This document shows positions 40,960 through 49,846 of a DNA stretch of 64,000 nt, in pieces. The stretch is from Pseudomonadota bacterium (GTDB taxonomy: Bacteria > Myxococcota_A > UBA796 > CAJQPC01), in contig JAAESX010000091.1 of the NCBI GenBank assembly GCA_024228935.1, positions 124,001 to 188,000 on the forward strand, read 5' to 3'. Numbering within the stretch: position 1 is the stretch's first letter; each line of letters starts with the position of its first letter. The notes beneath the pieces are model-generated. The model saw only the letters and a list, made by a program, of their open reading frames with translations. It was not told where the DNA came from and ran no database searches. The translations under genes were made by a program, and so were the position numbers.

Positions 40960-41526
40960 TCAGAACTCGACGACCAGGCTGACCCGCGTCGGCGTCGAGG
41001 CTCCCTCCTCGATCGGGAGCTCGTACGACGGGTCCGCGAGCACCCCGGCGACGCAGTCCTTCTGCGCCGACGTCAGCACATCCTCGACCAGAACCGGCTC
41101 GATGGCCTGCTGGGAGATCCGGCCCTTCGACGGCTCGACCGCTCCAGACCAGCGCAAGCGTCCCGGCCGCTCGGCCCCCACGAAGCACTCGGCCAGCCGC
41201 GGCGAGCGCGCCGCCACCTGCATCCGGAAGGCGTCCAGCCAGGGGAGCGGCGCCAGCGGCTCGGTCTCGAAGGCGGGCCGGTCGATGCGCTCGATGGGGG
41301 CCCGGATGGGCAGCGGCACCGGCGGCGGCTCGGGCTCCTCGACCTCGACCGGCACCGGCGGAGCGACCGGCTCCTCGACCGGCGCGGGCGCGCAGGTGCA
41401 GTCCGAACAGAGGAGCAGAAGCAGCAACAGGATCAGCAGCAGGAGCCCCCAGCCCAGGCGGCGGCGCTTCTGCTTCTCGGCCTGCTTCTCGGCCAGGCGG
41501 CGCTTCAGGTCTTCCCGACGGCTCAC
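40960..41526 (-). CDS. membrane-anchored AgmX/TonB-type protein, last gene of motor-like operon
   Basis: A 188-residue protein starting at GTG overlapping the upstream stop (GTGA). A basic coiled N-terminus (R-R-E-D-L-K-R-R-L-A-E-K-Q-A-E-K-Q) is followed by one very hydrophobic helix of about 16 residues, a Pro/Glu/Val-rich spacer (E-E-P-E-P-P-P-V-P) like TonB spacers, and a globular end (F-R-M-Q-V-A-A-R-S-P-R-L-A-E-C-F, S-A-Q-K-D-C-V-A-G-V-L) of the AgmX/PglI C-terminal kind. Myxococcus AgmX is tied to adventurous gliding. It would be the inner-membrane protein that spans the periplasm and passes energy or force outward. Function inferred from architecture. Confidence 0.78.
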   Translation of the reverse strand: MSRREDLKRRLAEKQAEKQKRRRLGWGLLLLILLLLLLLCSDCTCAPAPVEEPVAPPVPVEVEEPEPPPVPLPIRAPIERIDRPAFETEPLAPLPWLDAFRMQVAARSPRLAECFVGAERPGRLRWSGAVEPSKGRISQQAIEPVLVEDVLTSAQKDCVAGVLADPSYELPIEEGASTPTRVSLVVEF

Positions 41527-43403
41527 CCCCCGAGCCTCCAGCCGAAGACCAGCTCGCCGTCCTCCTCCCACTCGATGGGCGTCAGCTCCAAGGGGACGAA
41601 GACCGAGGGCGCCGCCGGCTCGATCACGGGGAACGGCCAGGGCAGCGGGTCCGAGGGAGCGAGCCGCAGGCTGCCCACGTAGACCTCGGCGTCCGAGGCC
41701 AGGGCGTGCCCACGCTGCTGTGCCGAGGCGCTCGGCTCCAGGGCACCCAGTCCCTCGAGGATGGCCTGGGAGCGATCGACCAGCTCACCGGCTCGCCGAG
41801 GAGCCCGACCCCGCTGATCGATCTCGAGGAACGGCTGGAGCAGGTGGATCTGCGTCTCCAGCGTCGGGATGTGGGCCGCGCGGACCTGCTCGTCCTCGAG
41901 CTCGAGGCGTCCGAGCAGCAGCTCGAGGAACTGCATCGTCTCGTTCGGCGAGTCCTTCAGCCCGGTGTCCAACAGCCGGTCGAACGCCCGCATGTCCCCC
42001 GTCGCCAGAGGCTCCAACAGGAACAGCCGCCGCTCCATCGCGGTGCGTCGAGGCTGGTGGGCCTGACCGCGCGTGAACGAGGTGTGGTCCGCGCGCAGGG
42101 CCGCCCGCCACATCAGGTCCTCGAGCAGGACGGCGTACTCGCGACGCGGAACGAGCTCGCGCAGGGTCACCATCAGCTCGTCGGTGATCTCGAACTGCGA
42201 GGCCACGAAGGACAGCCACCGCAGGCTCAGGTTCTCGACCGTCTCGGCGTCGCGGGACTCGGGCGCGTACTGGAGCGCATACGCCAGCGAGCGCAGCGCC
42301 TCGGGCAGGTCCCCCGTCTCGACGTGGTGGAGTCCCCGGTGCAAGGCGATGACCCCACGCTCGTCGAAGCCGGCCTCGGCGTCCACGGCCAGCAGGCGGG
42401 CGCCGCGCTCGCCGGACCAGATGGGCTCGCGCATCAGGTCCGGCGAGCCGTAGCGCGCGATCCACCGCTGGACCTCCTTGCCGTCCTGGGCGTCGATCAG
42501 CTCGTCCAACACCCCCAGGGCGATGGCGTCGAGCTTGTCGGCGTCGCCGCCCTGGGCCCGAGCGTGGCCGAACAGGAACAACCGCCGGTCCGGGGACAGG
42601 ACCATCCACTCGGAGACAGGCCAGTCAACGCAGTCCTCGAGGATGCGGGCGGCCTCGGTCTCCGGGTCGAGCGTCGTGTCGGGGACCTGCTCGCGCAGCG
42701 CCTCGAGCGAGCCCGAGAGCAGGTTGAGCGCTCGCCCACGCCGGGTGGCCTCGAGCTCCTCCTTCCGCGCCTCGCGGGCCGCCAGCTCGGTGAGCTGCAG
42801 GTCCAGGTCGAAGAGGCGCGCGTCGATGGCTGCCATTCCGCGGACGTCTTGCAGCGCCGGCTTGGCCTCCTGGAGCAGGTAGCGGAGGAGACGCGCCGCC
42901 ACCTGACGGTCGGACAGCTTCGCGCGGGGTCGCTCGCCCGCCTGGATGAGCTGGGTTCGGGGCAGCGCGCAGGGCCCCCGGAAGAAGCGAACAGCCAGCA
43001 ACTCGGCCGGATCGAGCACGTCGTTGACCGAGACGAAGCGCTGCTGTCGGTCCAGCTCGAAGGCGTCGAACGGAGTCGCCGTCGGTCGGCTGGCCTTGCG
43101 ACCCATGTTCCGCACGACCCAGTTGTGCAGCGCCAGGGACCACAGCCCGGCGCCTTCCTCGTCCGTTCGGTGACCGTCCTGGCAGACCCCGAGCTCACCC
43201 AGTGCCGCCCAGGCGACGCTGTGGAAGTCCGGGTCGTGGACCGAGACCCGACCGGTCTCGTCCTCGACCGCGTTCCGCAGCATCCACAGCCGCAGGGCCT
43301 CCTCCGGGCGCCCCTCCCGCAAGGCCATTCGGGCGTTGTAGTAGACGAGCGTCTGCTCAGAAGGCGAGCCCGCCAGCGCCAGTCCCAGCAGCCACAGCCC
43401 CAT
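41523..43403 (-). CDS. large periplasmic helical-repeat protein of motor-like operon
   Basis: The product (626 residues) has an 11-residue signal (L-L-G-L-A-L-A then G-S) and then mostly helical sequence with TPR-like pairs (N-A-R-M-A-L-R-E-G-R-P-E-E-A-L-R-L-W, T-G-D-L-P-E-A-L-R-S-L-A-Y-A-L). The last 70 residues are strand-rich with P-F-P-V-I-E-P-A-A-P. No enzyme motif. ATG overlaps the upstream stop (TGATG) and the stop overlaps the downstream GTG. Helical scaffold proteins of this type commonly hold together envelope machines; exact role unknown. Confidence 0.75.
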   Translation of the reverse strand: MGLWLLGLALAGSPSEQTLVYYNARMALREGRPEEALRLWMLRNAVEDETGRVSVHDPDFHSVAWAALGELGVCQDGHRTDEEGAGLWSLALHNWVVRNMGRKASRPTATPFDAFELDRQQRFVSVNDVLDPAELLAVRFFRGPCALPRTQLIQAGERPRAKLSDRQVAARLLRYLLQEAKPALQDVRGMAAIDARLFDLDLQLTELAAREARKEELEATRRGRALNLLSGSLEALREQVPDTTLDPETEAARILEDCVDWPVSEWMVLSPDRRLFLFGHARAQGGDADKLDAIALGVLDELIDAQDGKEVQRWIARYGSPDLMREPIWSGERGARLLAVDAEAGFDERGVIALHRGLHHVETGDLPEALRSLAYALQYAPESRDAETVENLSLRWLSFVASQFEITDELMVTLRELVPRREYAVLLEDLMWRAALRADHTSFTRGQAHQPRRTAMERRLFLLEPLATGDMRAFDRLLDTGLKDSPNETMQFLELLLGRLELEDEQVRAAHIPTLETQIHLLQPFLEIDQRGRAPRRAGELVDRSQAILEGLGALEPSASAQQRGHALASDAEVYVGSLRLAPSDPLPWPFPVIEPAAPSVFVPLELTPIEWEEDGELVFGWRLGG

Positions 43404-44176
43404 CAGAAGGCGACGCCGAAGTCGAGCGACAGGTCGGCCCAGACGTACAGCTCGGTCCCGCTGGCCGGCGCGAAGATCGGGACCGCGAACATCACCCGCG
43501 GCGACAGGAAGAAGCCCTGGGAGAAGTAGATGTCGTTACCGATGCCGGCCATCACGTTGTACCGACCGGGATCGACCTGCATGGCGTCGAGCCTCCGGTC
43601 GTCCAGGTTCTCGATCTCCTTGTCGGTCAGCGCGGGCGAGGCCAGGCCCGAGGCGATCTCGCGGCGTCGCATGCCGTCGGTGCTGAACGGGTAGAAGCCG
43701 TAGCGCACGCCGACGTAGGCATTGAACACCAGCTCCAGCGCCGGCAGCCGTCGAGGCATCGTGGTGATGACCCCCTCGGCGACCGGGATGACCGCGGCGA
43801 TGTCGAAGTCGATGCGCGACGGGCGCCCGGGCTGTCGGTACGGGGTGAACGCCAACAGCTCGCTGCTGGGCGTGTCCCAGACCCAGACGTAGCTGACGCC
43901 GACCTCGTAGATCAGGCGTTCGCTGGGGACCCGCAGCATGCCGCCAAGGCGCATGCTGTTGAAGTTGTTGAGCTCGTACAGGTGTCCGCCCGTCACCGCG
44001 AGCTGGAACTGGCCGTCGCGCCAGTTGTACTCGACGGGCTTGCTCGTGCTGCCGATGGTCCGCTCGACGAGCACCGAGAACGGGAGCCGATGCTCGGAGA
44101 TCCGGTCGTCGACCGGCGGCTCTTCTTCCTCGGCCTCGGTGCCCAGGGCCAGGCCCACCAGGAGACTAAGGATCAC
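43403..44176 (-). CDS. outer-membrane beta-barrel-like protein of motor-like operon
   Basis: A 257-residue protein with a short signal (cleavage near A-L-G then T-E-A), an acidic stretch E-E-E-E-P-P, and then amphipathic strands with aromatic ends (V-S-Y-V-W-V-W, Y-V-G-V-R-Y-G-F-Y-P-F, E-L-Y-V-W-A-D-L-S-L-D-F-G-V-A-F with a terminal Phe). This is the profile of an outer-membrane barrel. The GTG start lies inside the upstream gene by 11 bp, and the stop touches the next ATG. Family not recognised. Confidence 0.72.
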   Translation of the reverse strand: MILSLLVGLALGTEAEEEEPPVDDRISEHRLPFSVLVERTIGSTSKPVEYNWRDGQFQLAVTGGHLYELNNFNSMRLGGMLRVPSERLIYEVGVSYVWVWDTPSSELLAFTPYRQPGRPSRIDFDIAAVIPVAEGVITTMPRRLPALELVFNAYVGVRYGFYPFSTDGMRRREIASGLASPALTDKEIENLDDRRLDAMQVDPGRYNVMAGIGNDIYFSQGFFLSPRVMFAVPIFAPASGTELYVWADLSLDFGVAF

Positions 44177-46190
44177 TCGGGTAGCCCATGTCGGAGTCGT
44201 CCGGGTAGACCGGCTGGAAGCAGCTGTTCGCGTAGGTCGTTCGGAACGGATCCGTGATGTGGTAGACGCCGGCCGAGTCGAAGGTCGGGTGGTCGCAGAA
44301 GCGCGTGCAGTGGGCCAGCTCGTCCTCGATCCAGAAGCTGTCCGTCGTCCACACGAACGAGCCCAGATAGCTCTCGCCGTCCGTCCCGACGCCGAACGGC
44401 ACGCTGAACTGGAAGGCGGTCGCGGACCCGGCGAAGAACGCCTCGTACTCCATGCGCAGCAGAAACGGGAAGTCCCAGTAGACGCCCAGGTCGTAGCGGC
44501 TCTCGCCGAACCAGCTGTGCCAGTCGGGCAGCATGGCCAGCGGGATGACGCCCAGGGCCACCGTCTCGCAGAACGTGGGGTCCAGAGCGCCGCTCTCGCA
44601 GTCTTCGGCGATGAGCGCGAAGAACTCCGGGCTGGCCAGCAGATCGCTGCGCACGTAGACCGGCAGCGGGGACTCGACCGTGCAGTAGCTGAAGGCGTCG
44701 TCCTGCTCGGCGAAGATGGACTCGTCGTCCAGGAACGTGATCGACCCGAAGGTGCCCAGGTCGATGTGCTCGGTCGTGGTGGCAAACCGGGGGGCCAGCA
44801 GCTCGACGCTCTGGACCTCGCCGGCCTGGGCCTTGCTGTAGGTGTCGATGAACTCGAGGAAGCCGTCCCGGTCGGGCAGGATGGGCAGCGACCCGAAGGT
44901 GAAGGGGCCGAGCTCCAGATCCGGGTTGTCCGGCGCGATGGCGCAGCTGCGGCCGGAGGCATCCTCGCTCAGCCCGGCGGGGCACCACAGGGTCACCGGC
45001 TCGAGCTCGGGCAGCGTGAGCGTGTGGATCTCGCTGTCGAAGACCCAGGCCCCCGCGATGCGCGGCGAGGCGCGGTGCCGCTCCTCGGGCACGATCTCGG
45101 CCAGGGCCTCCTCGACGGCCAGGGCGAGCCCGTCTTCGTCGCGATGCAGGCCGATGACCAGGGCCATGTCGTCGCCCGCCGGGCGCTGGGCCTCGACCGC
45201 GTCCGTCATGGCCACGACCAGCTCGTCGACCCAGCCGTCGTCCTGCCAGTCGTCGGCGCAGAAGACCGGCTCGTCCGGGAGGAGCACGCGCTGGCGCTGC
45301 ATCTCCTCGTGGTCCTCGTCGATGATGCGGTCGCACGGCGCGATGAAGAAGTCGATGCGCGCCAGGTCCTCGACGGGGCTGCGCAGCACCGGAAACGCCG
45401 GCCGGACCTCGGGGTTCTTGTGCGCGTAGGCGTCCGTCGTGAACGTCCCGGTCGCGTCGAGCACCGTGCTGTCCGCGCAGACCAGCGCCGCGTCCGAGGC
45501 CGACAGCGGCAGGGCGCTCTCATTGAACACGGCACGGTGCTCGGTCTCGGCCGAATCCAGGCCAACCGAGTCGAAGTCCTCGGAGCAGGGCACGCCGTAC
45601 CCGTACGGGTTGTCCTCGGTGGCGACCACGTCCGAGCCGGCGGACTGGCCGTCGACCTGGAACCAGCGCCGGAGACCGAGGCGTGTGGCGTGCTCGTTGC
45701 GGACGGTCGGGAACTGGTTGCGCCCGCGCCACTGGATGAACTGGTTGGTCTCCTCGAAGACGCCGTACACGACCATGCTGCGGCCGTGAGGCTCGCCTGA
45801 CGCGACCACGTTGAAGACGGTGTCGGCGTCCAGCGCCAGGTCACCGTCGCGGTGGTAGCGCAGCCGGACCTGGACCTCGCGCGGCTGGAGCTCGACGTGG
45901 ATGCTCGCGCTGCCGCAGAGCGCGTTCACGCCGCAGTCGACGTCCCGGTGCGGATGCACCATCTCGAGCTCGGTGATGGGGGTCCAGTCCACGCGCTCGT
46001 CGTCTGTGGCCCAGGTGATCTCGACCACGCTGGGGTCACCCAGGCCCTGCTCGGCCTGGACCTCCCAGAACACGAACAGCGTCTCCTCCTCCTCGAACCA
46101 CGCGACGTCGGCGAGATCGAAGCCCGCGTTGACCGGGTGGATGGGGACCTTGTTGCAGGCCCCCACCCAAGCGAGGAGACCCAGGGTCAT
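44166..46190 (-). CDS. large lipoprotein of motor-like operon
   Basis: A 674-residue lipoprotein with leader M-T-L-G-L-L-A-W-V-G-A-C (Cys12). The long mature part has about 18 Cys, several in close pairs (D-C-G-V-N-A-L-C, C-T-R-F-C), suggesting disulfides, and acidic segments such as D-E-D-H-E-E. A hydrophobic hairpin appears late (F-F-A-L-I-A-E-D-C; L-G-V-I-P-L-A-M-L). I recognise no domain. The ATG overlaps the FliG-like gene stop (ATGA). Probably a surface or periplasmic structural component of the same complex. Confidence 0.72.
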   Translation of the reverse strand: MTLGLLAWVGACNKVPIHPVNAGFDLADVAWFEEEETLFVFWEVQAEQGLGDPSVVEITWATDDERVDWTPITELEMVHPHRDVDCGVNALCGSASIHVELQPREVQVRLRYHRDGDLALDADTVFNVVASGEPHGRSMVVYGVFEETNQFIQWRGRNQFPTVRNEHATRLGLRRWFQVDGQSAGSDVVATEDNPYGYGVPCSEDFDSVGLDSAETEHRAVFNESALPLSASDAALVCADSTVLDATGTFTTDAYAHKNPEVRPAFPVLRSPVEDLARIDFFIAPCDRIIDEDHEEMQRQRVLLPDEPVFCADDWQDDGWVDELVVAMTDAVEAQRPAGDDMALVIGLHRDEDGLALAVEEALAEIVPEERHRASPRIAGAWVFDSEIHTLTLPELEPVTLWCPAGLSEDASGRSCAIAPDNPDLELGPFTFGSLPILPDRDGFLEFIDTYSKAQAGEVQSVELLAPRFATTTEHIDLGTFGSITFLDDESIFAEQDDAFSYCTVESPLPVYVRSDLLASPEFFALIAEDCESGALDPTFCETVALGVIPLAMLPDWHSWFGESRYDLGVYWDFPFLLRMEYEAFFAGSATAFQFSVPFGVGTDGESYLGSFVWTTDSFWIEDELAHCTRFCDHPTFDSAGVYHITDPFRTTYANSCFQPVYPDDSDMGYPSDP

Positions 46191-47890
46191 CCGACCACTT
46201 GCTCGAGCCGCACGCCCGCACGCCGCAGCTGGTCCTGGAAGCCCTTGGCCAGCGCTACGCGGGCATCCTCGGCGCGCTCGGCGGACACCGCACCCGGCCG
46301 GCTGACCGAGGCCTGCAGGGACCTGGGCATGGCCTCGACCAGCCGCTCGCGCGCGTCGCCCGGGATGGATCCCAGCCAGGCGGAGAGCAGCTGCGCGTCG
46401 ACCCCGAGCATCAGATCGGCTCGGGCCTCGTCGCTCAGCACGAACAGCATGTCGGGGACGAGGATGTCCGCGTGCCAGGCGGGCAGGCTGCCACCGAACC
46501 GCGTCAGCGCCTCGGAGAACAGGGTGCGTCGCATCTCGGTCCCGCCCTGGGCGAGCAGGACGGACAGGGCTCCAGCGGCGTCGAACACCGCGCCCTGGTC
46601 GGCCACACGCTCGGGGGCTGGCGAGGACGGAGACTCACCACGGCGAGACGCCTCGAGAGCCTCGAAGACCCAGGCGGCCTCGTCCCGATCGAGGCGGTTG
46701 CTGAGCAGGAGCGCTCGCGAGCAGCCGGCCAGCTGAGCGGGGGCCAGCAGCCGCGCCATCTCGAGCTGCACGGGCAGCGGCGAGAGCGCGAACAGCAGCC
46801 CGCCGATGCGCCCGGGGACCCCCGCGATGAGCTCGGCCAGACCCGAGGCGCCGAAGTCCTGGCGAAGGCTGCGAAGGACCGCGGTGTCCGCCTGGGACGA
46901 CAGCGTCGCCGAGAGCGCGTGCCGGTTGAGCTTCTCGAAGAACTCGGCGTCGTCGGGCGATTCGCCCGGCTCGACGTTCTTGACGAACTCGGCCAGCGCC
47001 AGCTTGTCGGCGGCCACATCTCCTCCCTTGGGGAAGGCGGCCGAGAGCTCGGGGAACCGCATCATCGCGTGGACCAGGAGCTCCCTGTCCTCGCTGCGCA
47101 GCAGGTCCCGAAGGAGCGTCCCGACGGCAGGATCGCTGCCTCGCGCCAGACGCTCGGACCACGCGTTCTGCTGACTGACGACGTAGTCCGCATCCGGGCC
47201 GTCGACCGTGACCTCGACGGGCACCGCGGCGGGCTCGTCTTCCGGTCGGCCTAGCTCGGCGAGCAAGGCCTGCTCCTCGACGGACATCCGGCCCAGTCGA
47301 CGCCAGCCCCAGATCAGGGTCAGCGCGGCCAGGGTCGCCAGCAGGACACCGAACATCCAGAAGAAGTGGGGCAAGAGCTCACTCCAGAGCTCCTCGGTCC
47401 AGGTCGCGGGGCGGGCCGGCGGCCGCTCCTCCTCGACGACCTCGACCGGCTCCTCCTCCTCGCCCTCGTGCGGGGCCCGCAGGTACTCGGGCAGAGCCTG
47501 CAGCGACTGGTTCGAGACGCTCACGACGACCCAGCCCGACGACAGCTTGGCCTGCAGTCGGCGGTTCAACGCCGAGAGATCCGCGGCCTCCTCGGCCTCT
47601 TCGTGCGCGTACGAACAGCGCGCTCGCGTCAGGTACTCCTGGGAGGCCTCGGAGCCCGGTCCGGCCTCCTGTCCCAGTCCGGGCATCGACGTCGAGCGGG
47701 CCTGATCGGCCACCGCGTGGTCCAGGTAGCTGCACCCCTTGGAGAAGCAGCGCGAGGCGTCGCAGTCCATGGCGAGCGCCAGCTCGAAGTCGTTCTCCAG
47801 GTCCTGGAGCTCGGCCAGCACCGAGGGCGGAATCACGCGGTCCGGCGCAGCCTGGGCCGGGGCGCCCAGCAGGGAGATCAGCAGCAGCAT
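46187..47890 (-). CDS. membrane-anchored FliG-like rotor protein
   Basis: A 567-residue protein combining a secreted N-terminal part (signal to about residue 14; Cys at 43, 48, 53 and 92), one membrane helix (about 174-196) and a cytoplasmic region. Residues 250-420 are helical repeats resembling FliG N/middle domains; residues about 480-560 resemble FliG-C: M-L-F-V-L-S-D-E-A-R aligns with the torque helix of FliG (F-E-D-M-V-L-L-D-D-R-S) and L-L-S-A-W-L-G-S-I-P-G-D-A-R-E-R-L with L-L-I-A-L-K-G-A-E-Q-P-L-R-E-K-F, then M-P-R and an A-E-D-A-R tail. The gene directly follows motB (1-base overlap), so stator and rotor-like parts are co-expressed. It looks like an MS-ring-type anchor fused to a FliG-type switch. 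The FliG match is by eye and needs structure prediction. Confidence 0.68.
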   Translation of the reverse strand: MLLLISLLGAPAQAAPDRVIPPSVLAELQDLENDFELALAMDCDASRCFSKGCSYLDHAVADQARSTSMPGLGQEAGPGSEASQEYLTRARCSYAHEEAEEAADLSALNRRLQAKLSSGWVVVSVSNQSLQALPEYLRAPHEGEEEEPVEVVEEERPPARPATWTEELWSELLPHFFWMFGVLLATLAALTLIWGWRRLGRMSVEEQALLAELGRPEDEPAAVPVEVTVDGPDADYVVSQQNAWSERLARGSDPAVGTLLRDLLRSEDRELLVHAMMRFPELSAAFPKGGDVAADKLALAEFVKNVEPGESPDDAEFFEKLNRHALSATLSSQADTAVLRSLRQDFGASGLAELIAGVPGRIGGLLFALSPLPVQLEMARLLAPAQLAGCSRALLLSNRLDRDEAAWVFEALEASRRGESPSSPAPERVADQGAVFDAAGALSVLLAQGGTEMRRTLFSEALTRFGGSLPAWHADILVPDMLFVLSDEARADLMLGVDAQLLSAWLGSIPGDARERLVEAMPRSLQASVSRPGAVSAERAEDARVALAKGFQDQLRRAGVRLEQVVG

Positions 47891-48507
47891 CAGTAAACCC
47901 TCACGACCACGCGCCGATGGCGCGCCAGCCGCTCTTCTTCGGACAGGCCGACCAGCAGCTCCTCGTCCAGCTTGACGGTGTCGGCGTAACCCTCGACGCG
48001 GATGCGCTCGGGCTCGACGCCGACGGCCTGCAGGTGCGAGCGCACGGCATTCGCTCGGCCCGACGACAGCTCCCAGTTCGTGATGGGACCCAGCATGGGC
48101 ACCTCGTCCGTGTGTCCCTCGACCGCGAACTGGTACTTGTCGCGGTACGGGACGAGCGTCCCGAGCATGCGCTGGAGCGTGCCTTCGTGTTCGCCGCGAA
48201 CGATCGAGCTGCCCGAGTCGAAGACCAGGCCCGAGTTCAGCGACAGCTCGAGCCCCTCGTCGGTCAGCTGGGTCGAGATGACCTCCTGGAGGCCTTCCCG
48301 CTCGATCTGCGCGTCGATCTCTTCCTGGATCGCGCTGAGGCTCTCAGGCTGCTCGACGCCGCTGATGCTCTCGGCGATCTGCTGCATCTTGGCCTGGCTG
48401 ATGTCGGCCGCCGCCAGGAGCATGACGAAGAACACCAACAGGTTGGTGATCAGGTCGGCGTACGAGAGCAGCCAGCCCTCGTCGCTGTCGTAGGTCCGGC
48501 GCTTCAC
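47890..48507 (-). CDS. MotB-like stator protein with OmpA domain
   Basis: A 205-residue MotB-type protein. One membrane helix (residues 12-33) carries the stator motif W-L-L-S-Y-A-D-L-I-T, with Asp18 at the position of the proton- or sodium-carrying Asp of MotB. A plug-like helical segment and a peptidoglycan-binding OmpA domain follow (V-E-G-H-T-D-E-V, N-W-E-L-S-S-G-R-A, V-E-G-Y-A-D, R-H-R-R-V-V-V-R-V). GTG start overlaps motA. It should anchor the stator to the cell wall. OmpA domain length is normal; the whole is shorter than flagellar MotB (about 250-300). Confidence 0.92.
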   Translation of the reverse strand: MKRRTYDSDEGWLLSYADLITNLLVFFVMLLAAADISQAKMQQIAESISGVEQPESLSAIQEEIDAQIEREGLQEVISTQLTDEGLELSLNSGLVFDSGSSIVRGEHEGTLQRMLGTLVPYRDKYQFAVEGHTDEVPMLGPITNWELSSGRANAVRSHLQAVGVEPERIRVEGYADTVKLDEELLVGLSEEERLARHRRVVVRVY

Positions 48508-49220
48508 GCGTCGCGGCCGGACCAGGCGATGAGCTCGCCGACGGTCTGTTCACAGCGCTCGAGCACCCCGAGCCGTTCGTCCAACAGCCCACGCAGGAAG
48601 TGCCCGATGGGACCAGCGATGCCGGCTCCGAAGGCCACGCCGTACAGCGTGGCGAGCAAGGCCATCGACAGCGCCGCGCCCAGATTCGAGTCCTCTGAGC
48701 CCATGCTCTGGAAGAGCTGGATCATGCCCGTGATGGTTCCGACCATGCCGAACGAGGGCGCCAGCTTGGCGAGCAGCTCCCAGTTGCCGACCGCGGGCTG
48801 CCAGCGCGACAGCTCGGCGTGCTGGAGCTCGGTGAAGGCGGACTTCACCCCCTCGGCGGGTGCCCGGTCGAGCACCAGCTTCAGCATGCGCCCGGTGGCC
48901 GGGAACGTGCTGGCCTCGGCCAGGGTGACCGCCTGCGCCCGGTTGCCGTCCAGCCAGAGCTGGGCGAGCTGGACGCGCTCGGCCTCGAGCGCCTCGTTCG
49001 CGGGCTTCAGCGTGCCGAGGCCCGGCAGCAGCTCGCGCAGGTAGCCGAACGTCCGCAGCGTGTTCCTGGCGCTCGACATCACCATCACGGCGGACAGCGA
49101 GCCGCCCAGGACCATGACGGCCGCGTGAAGGTCGAAGGCGGTGATGGTGGTGGCGTCACGCTCTCCGCCGAAGCCATAGGCCACGACGAAAGCCAACAGG
49201 GCCAGTCCGAGAATCTGCAC
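48504..49220 (-). CDS. MotA-like stator ion-channel protein
   Basis: A 238-residue MotA/TolQ/ExbB-superfamily protein, closest to MotA. Four membrane helices: residues 2-20, 33-50, about 150-172 (K-L-A-P-S-F-G-M-V-G-T-I-T-G-M-I) and 183-210 (M-A-L-L-A-T-L-Y-G-V-A-F-G), the last two with the Pro/Gly features of the proton channel. A charged cytoplasmic loop of about 90 residues between helices 2 and 3 is the part that touches FliG in flagella. The GTG has AGGAG five bases upstream. Ion specificity cannot be set by eye. Confidence 0.92.
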   Translation of the reverse strand: MQILGLALLAFVVAYGFGGERDATTITAFDLHAAVMVLGGSLSAVMVMSSARNTLRTFGYLRELLPGLGTLKPANEALEAERVQLAQLWLDGNRAQAVTLAEASTFPATGRMLKLVLDRAPAEGVKSAFTELQHAELSRWQPAVGNWELLAKLAPSFGMVGTITGMIQLFQSMGSEDSNLGAALSMALLATLYGVAFGAGIAGPIGHFLRGLLDERLGVLERCEQTVGELIAWSGRDA

Positions 49221-49228
49221 AGCGTCTC

Positions 49229-49846
49229 CTAGAAGCCCTGCTCGGCCTGCAGCTGCTCGAGCTGCTTGCGAACGGCGGGGTCGGTCTCGATCTCTTCGAC
49301 CAGCTCATAGATCTCGATGGCCTTGTCCCGCTCGCCGAGCAGGACCAGGATCGAGCCCTTCGCTCGAAGGGTCTCCGGGTGGGAGGGGTAGCGAGCGAGG
49401 ATGAGCTCGCACCACTCCAGGGCGAGCTCGTAGTTTCCGGCCGCGATGGCCTCTTGCATCCGCGTCCGGGCGACGGTGATGCTCAGCGCCGGGGCGTCCG
49501 CGTCCACACGCAGTCCGCGCTCCCGGTAGGCCTCCTCGAGCACCGCGTCGGCCGCGACGGGCGGAGGCGGCACGAGGCGGGTCGCGGGGATGGTCTCGAC
49601 GTCGGTCGCCCCCGCCGTGTGCTCGATGACGATGCGCTGGCCGCTGGCGAGCATCGGGATCTGCACCTCGGTGATGACGTCGCCGTCGTTCCACTGGACC
49701 GTCATGGCGGTCGTCGAGCCGAAGCCCATGGGGCGCAGCTGGGTCCCGTCGTCCTCCTCGAAGGCCTGGTTGACCTCGGGGGCAGGCTCGATGAGGTACT
49801 GCGTGTAGTTGCGCGTCGCGCACGCCAGGGAGAGGAACAGGATCAT
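49229..49846 (-). CDS. TPR lipoprotein of motor-like operon
   Basis: A 205-residue lipoprotein (leader of eight residues, Cys9). The first half is strand-rich (I-T-E-V-Q-I-P-M-L-A-S-G-Q-R-I-V-I-E-H-T); the second half has TPR-like helix pairs (A-I-A-A-G-N-Y-E-L-A-L-E-W-C-E-L-I-L, L-L-G-E-R-D-K-A-I-E-I-Y-E-L-V). Such proteins often act as pilotins or as collars in envelope machines. Coupled to the gene before it (ATGA) and eight bases from motA. Specific function unknown. Confidence 0.76.
   Translation of the reverse strand: MILFLSLACATRNYTQYLIEPAPEVNQAFEEDDGTQLRPMGFGSTTAMTVQWNDGDVITEVQIPMLASGQRIVIEHTAGATDVETIPATRLVPPPPVAADAVLEEAYRERGLRVDADAPALSITVARTRMQEAIAAGNYELALEWCELILARYPSHPETLRAKGSILVLLGERDKAIEIYELVEEIETDPAVRKQLEQLQAEQGF

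Noticed and set aside
40960..41526. TonB energy transducer proper
   Set aside because: The spacer and helix fit, but the end matches AgmX/PglI more than TonB and no ExbB/ExbD pair adjoins except the MotA/MotB-like genes.
48504..49220. ExbB/TolQ instead of MotA
   Set aside because: The order of helices, long cytoplasmic loop and the MotB/OmpA partner fit MotA better; ExbD/TolR-type partners lack an OmpA domain.
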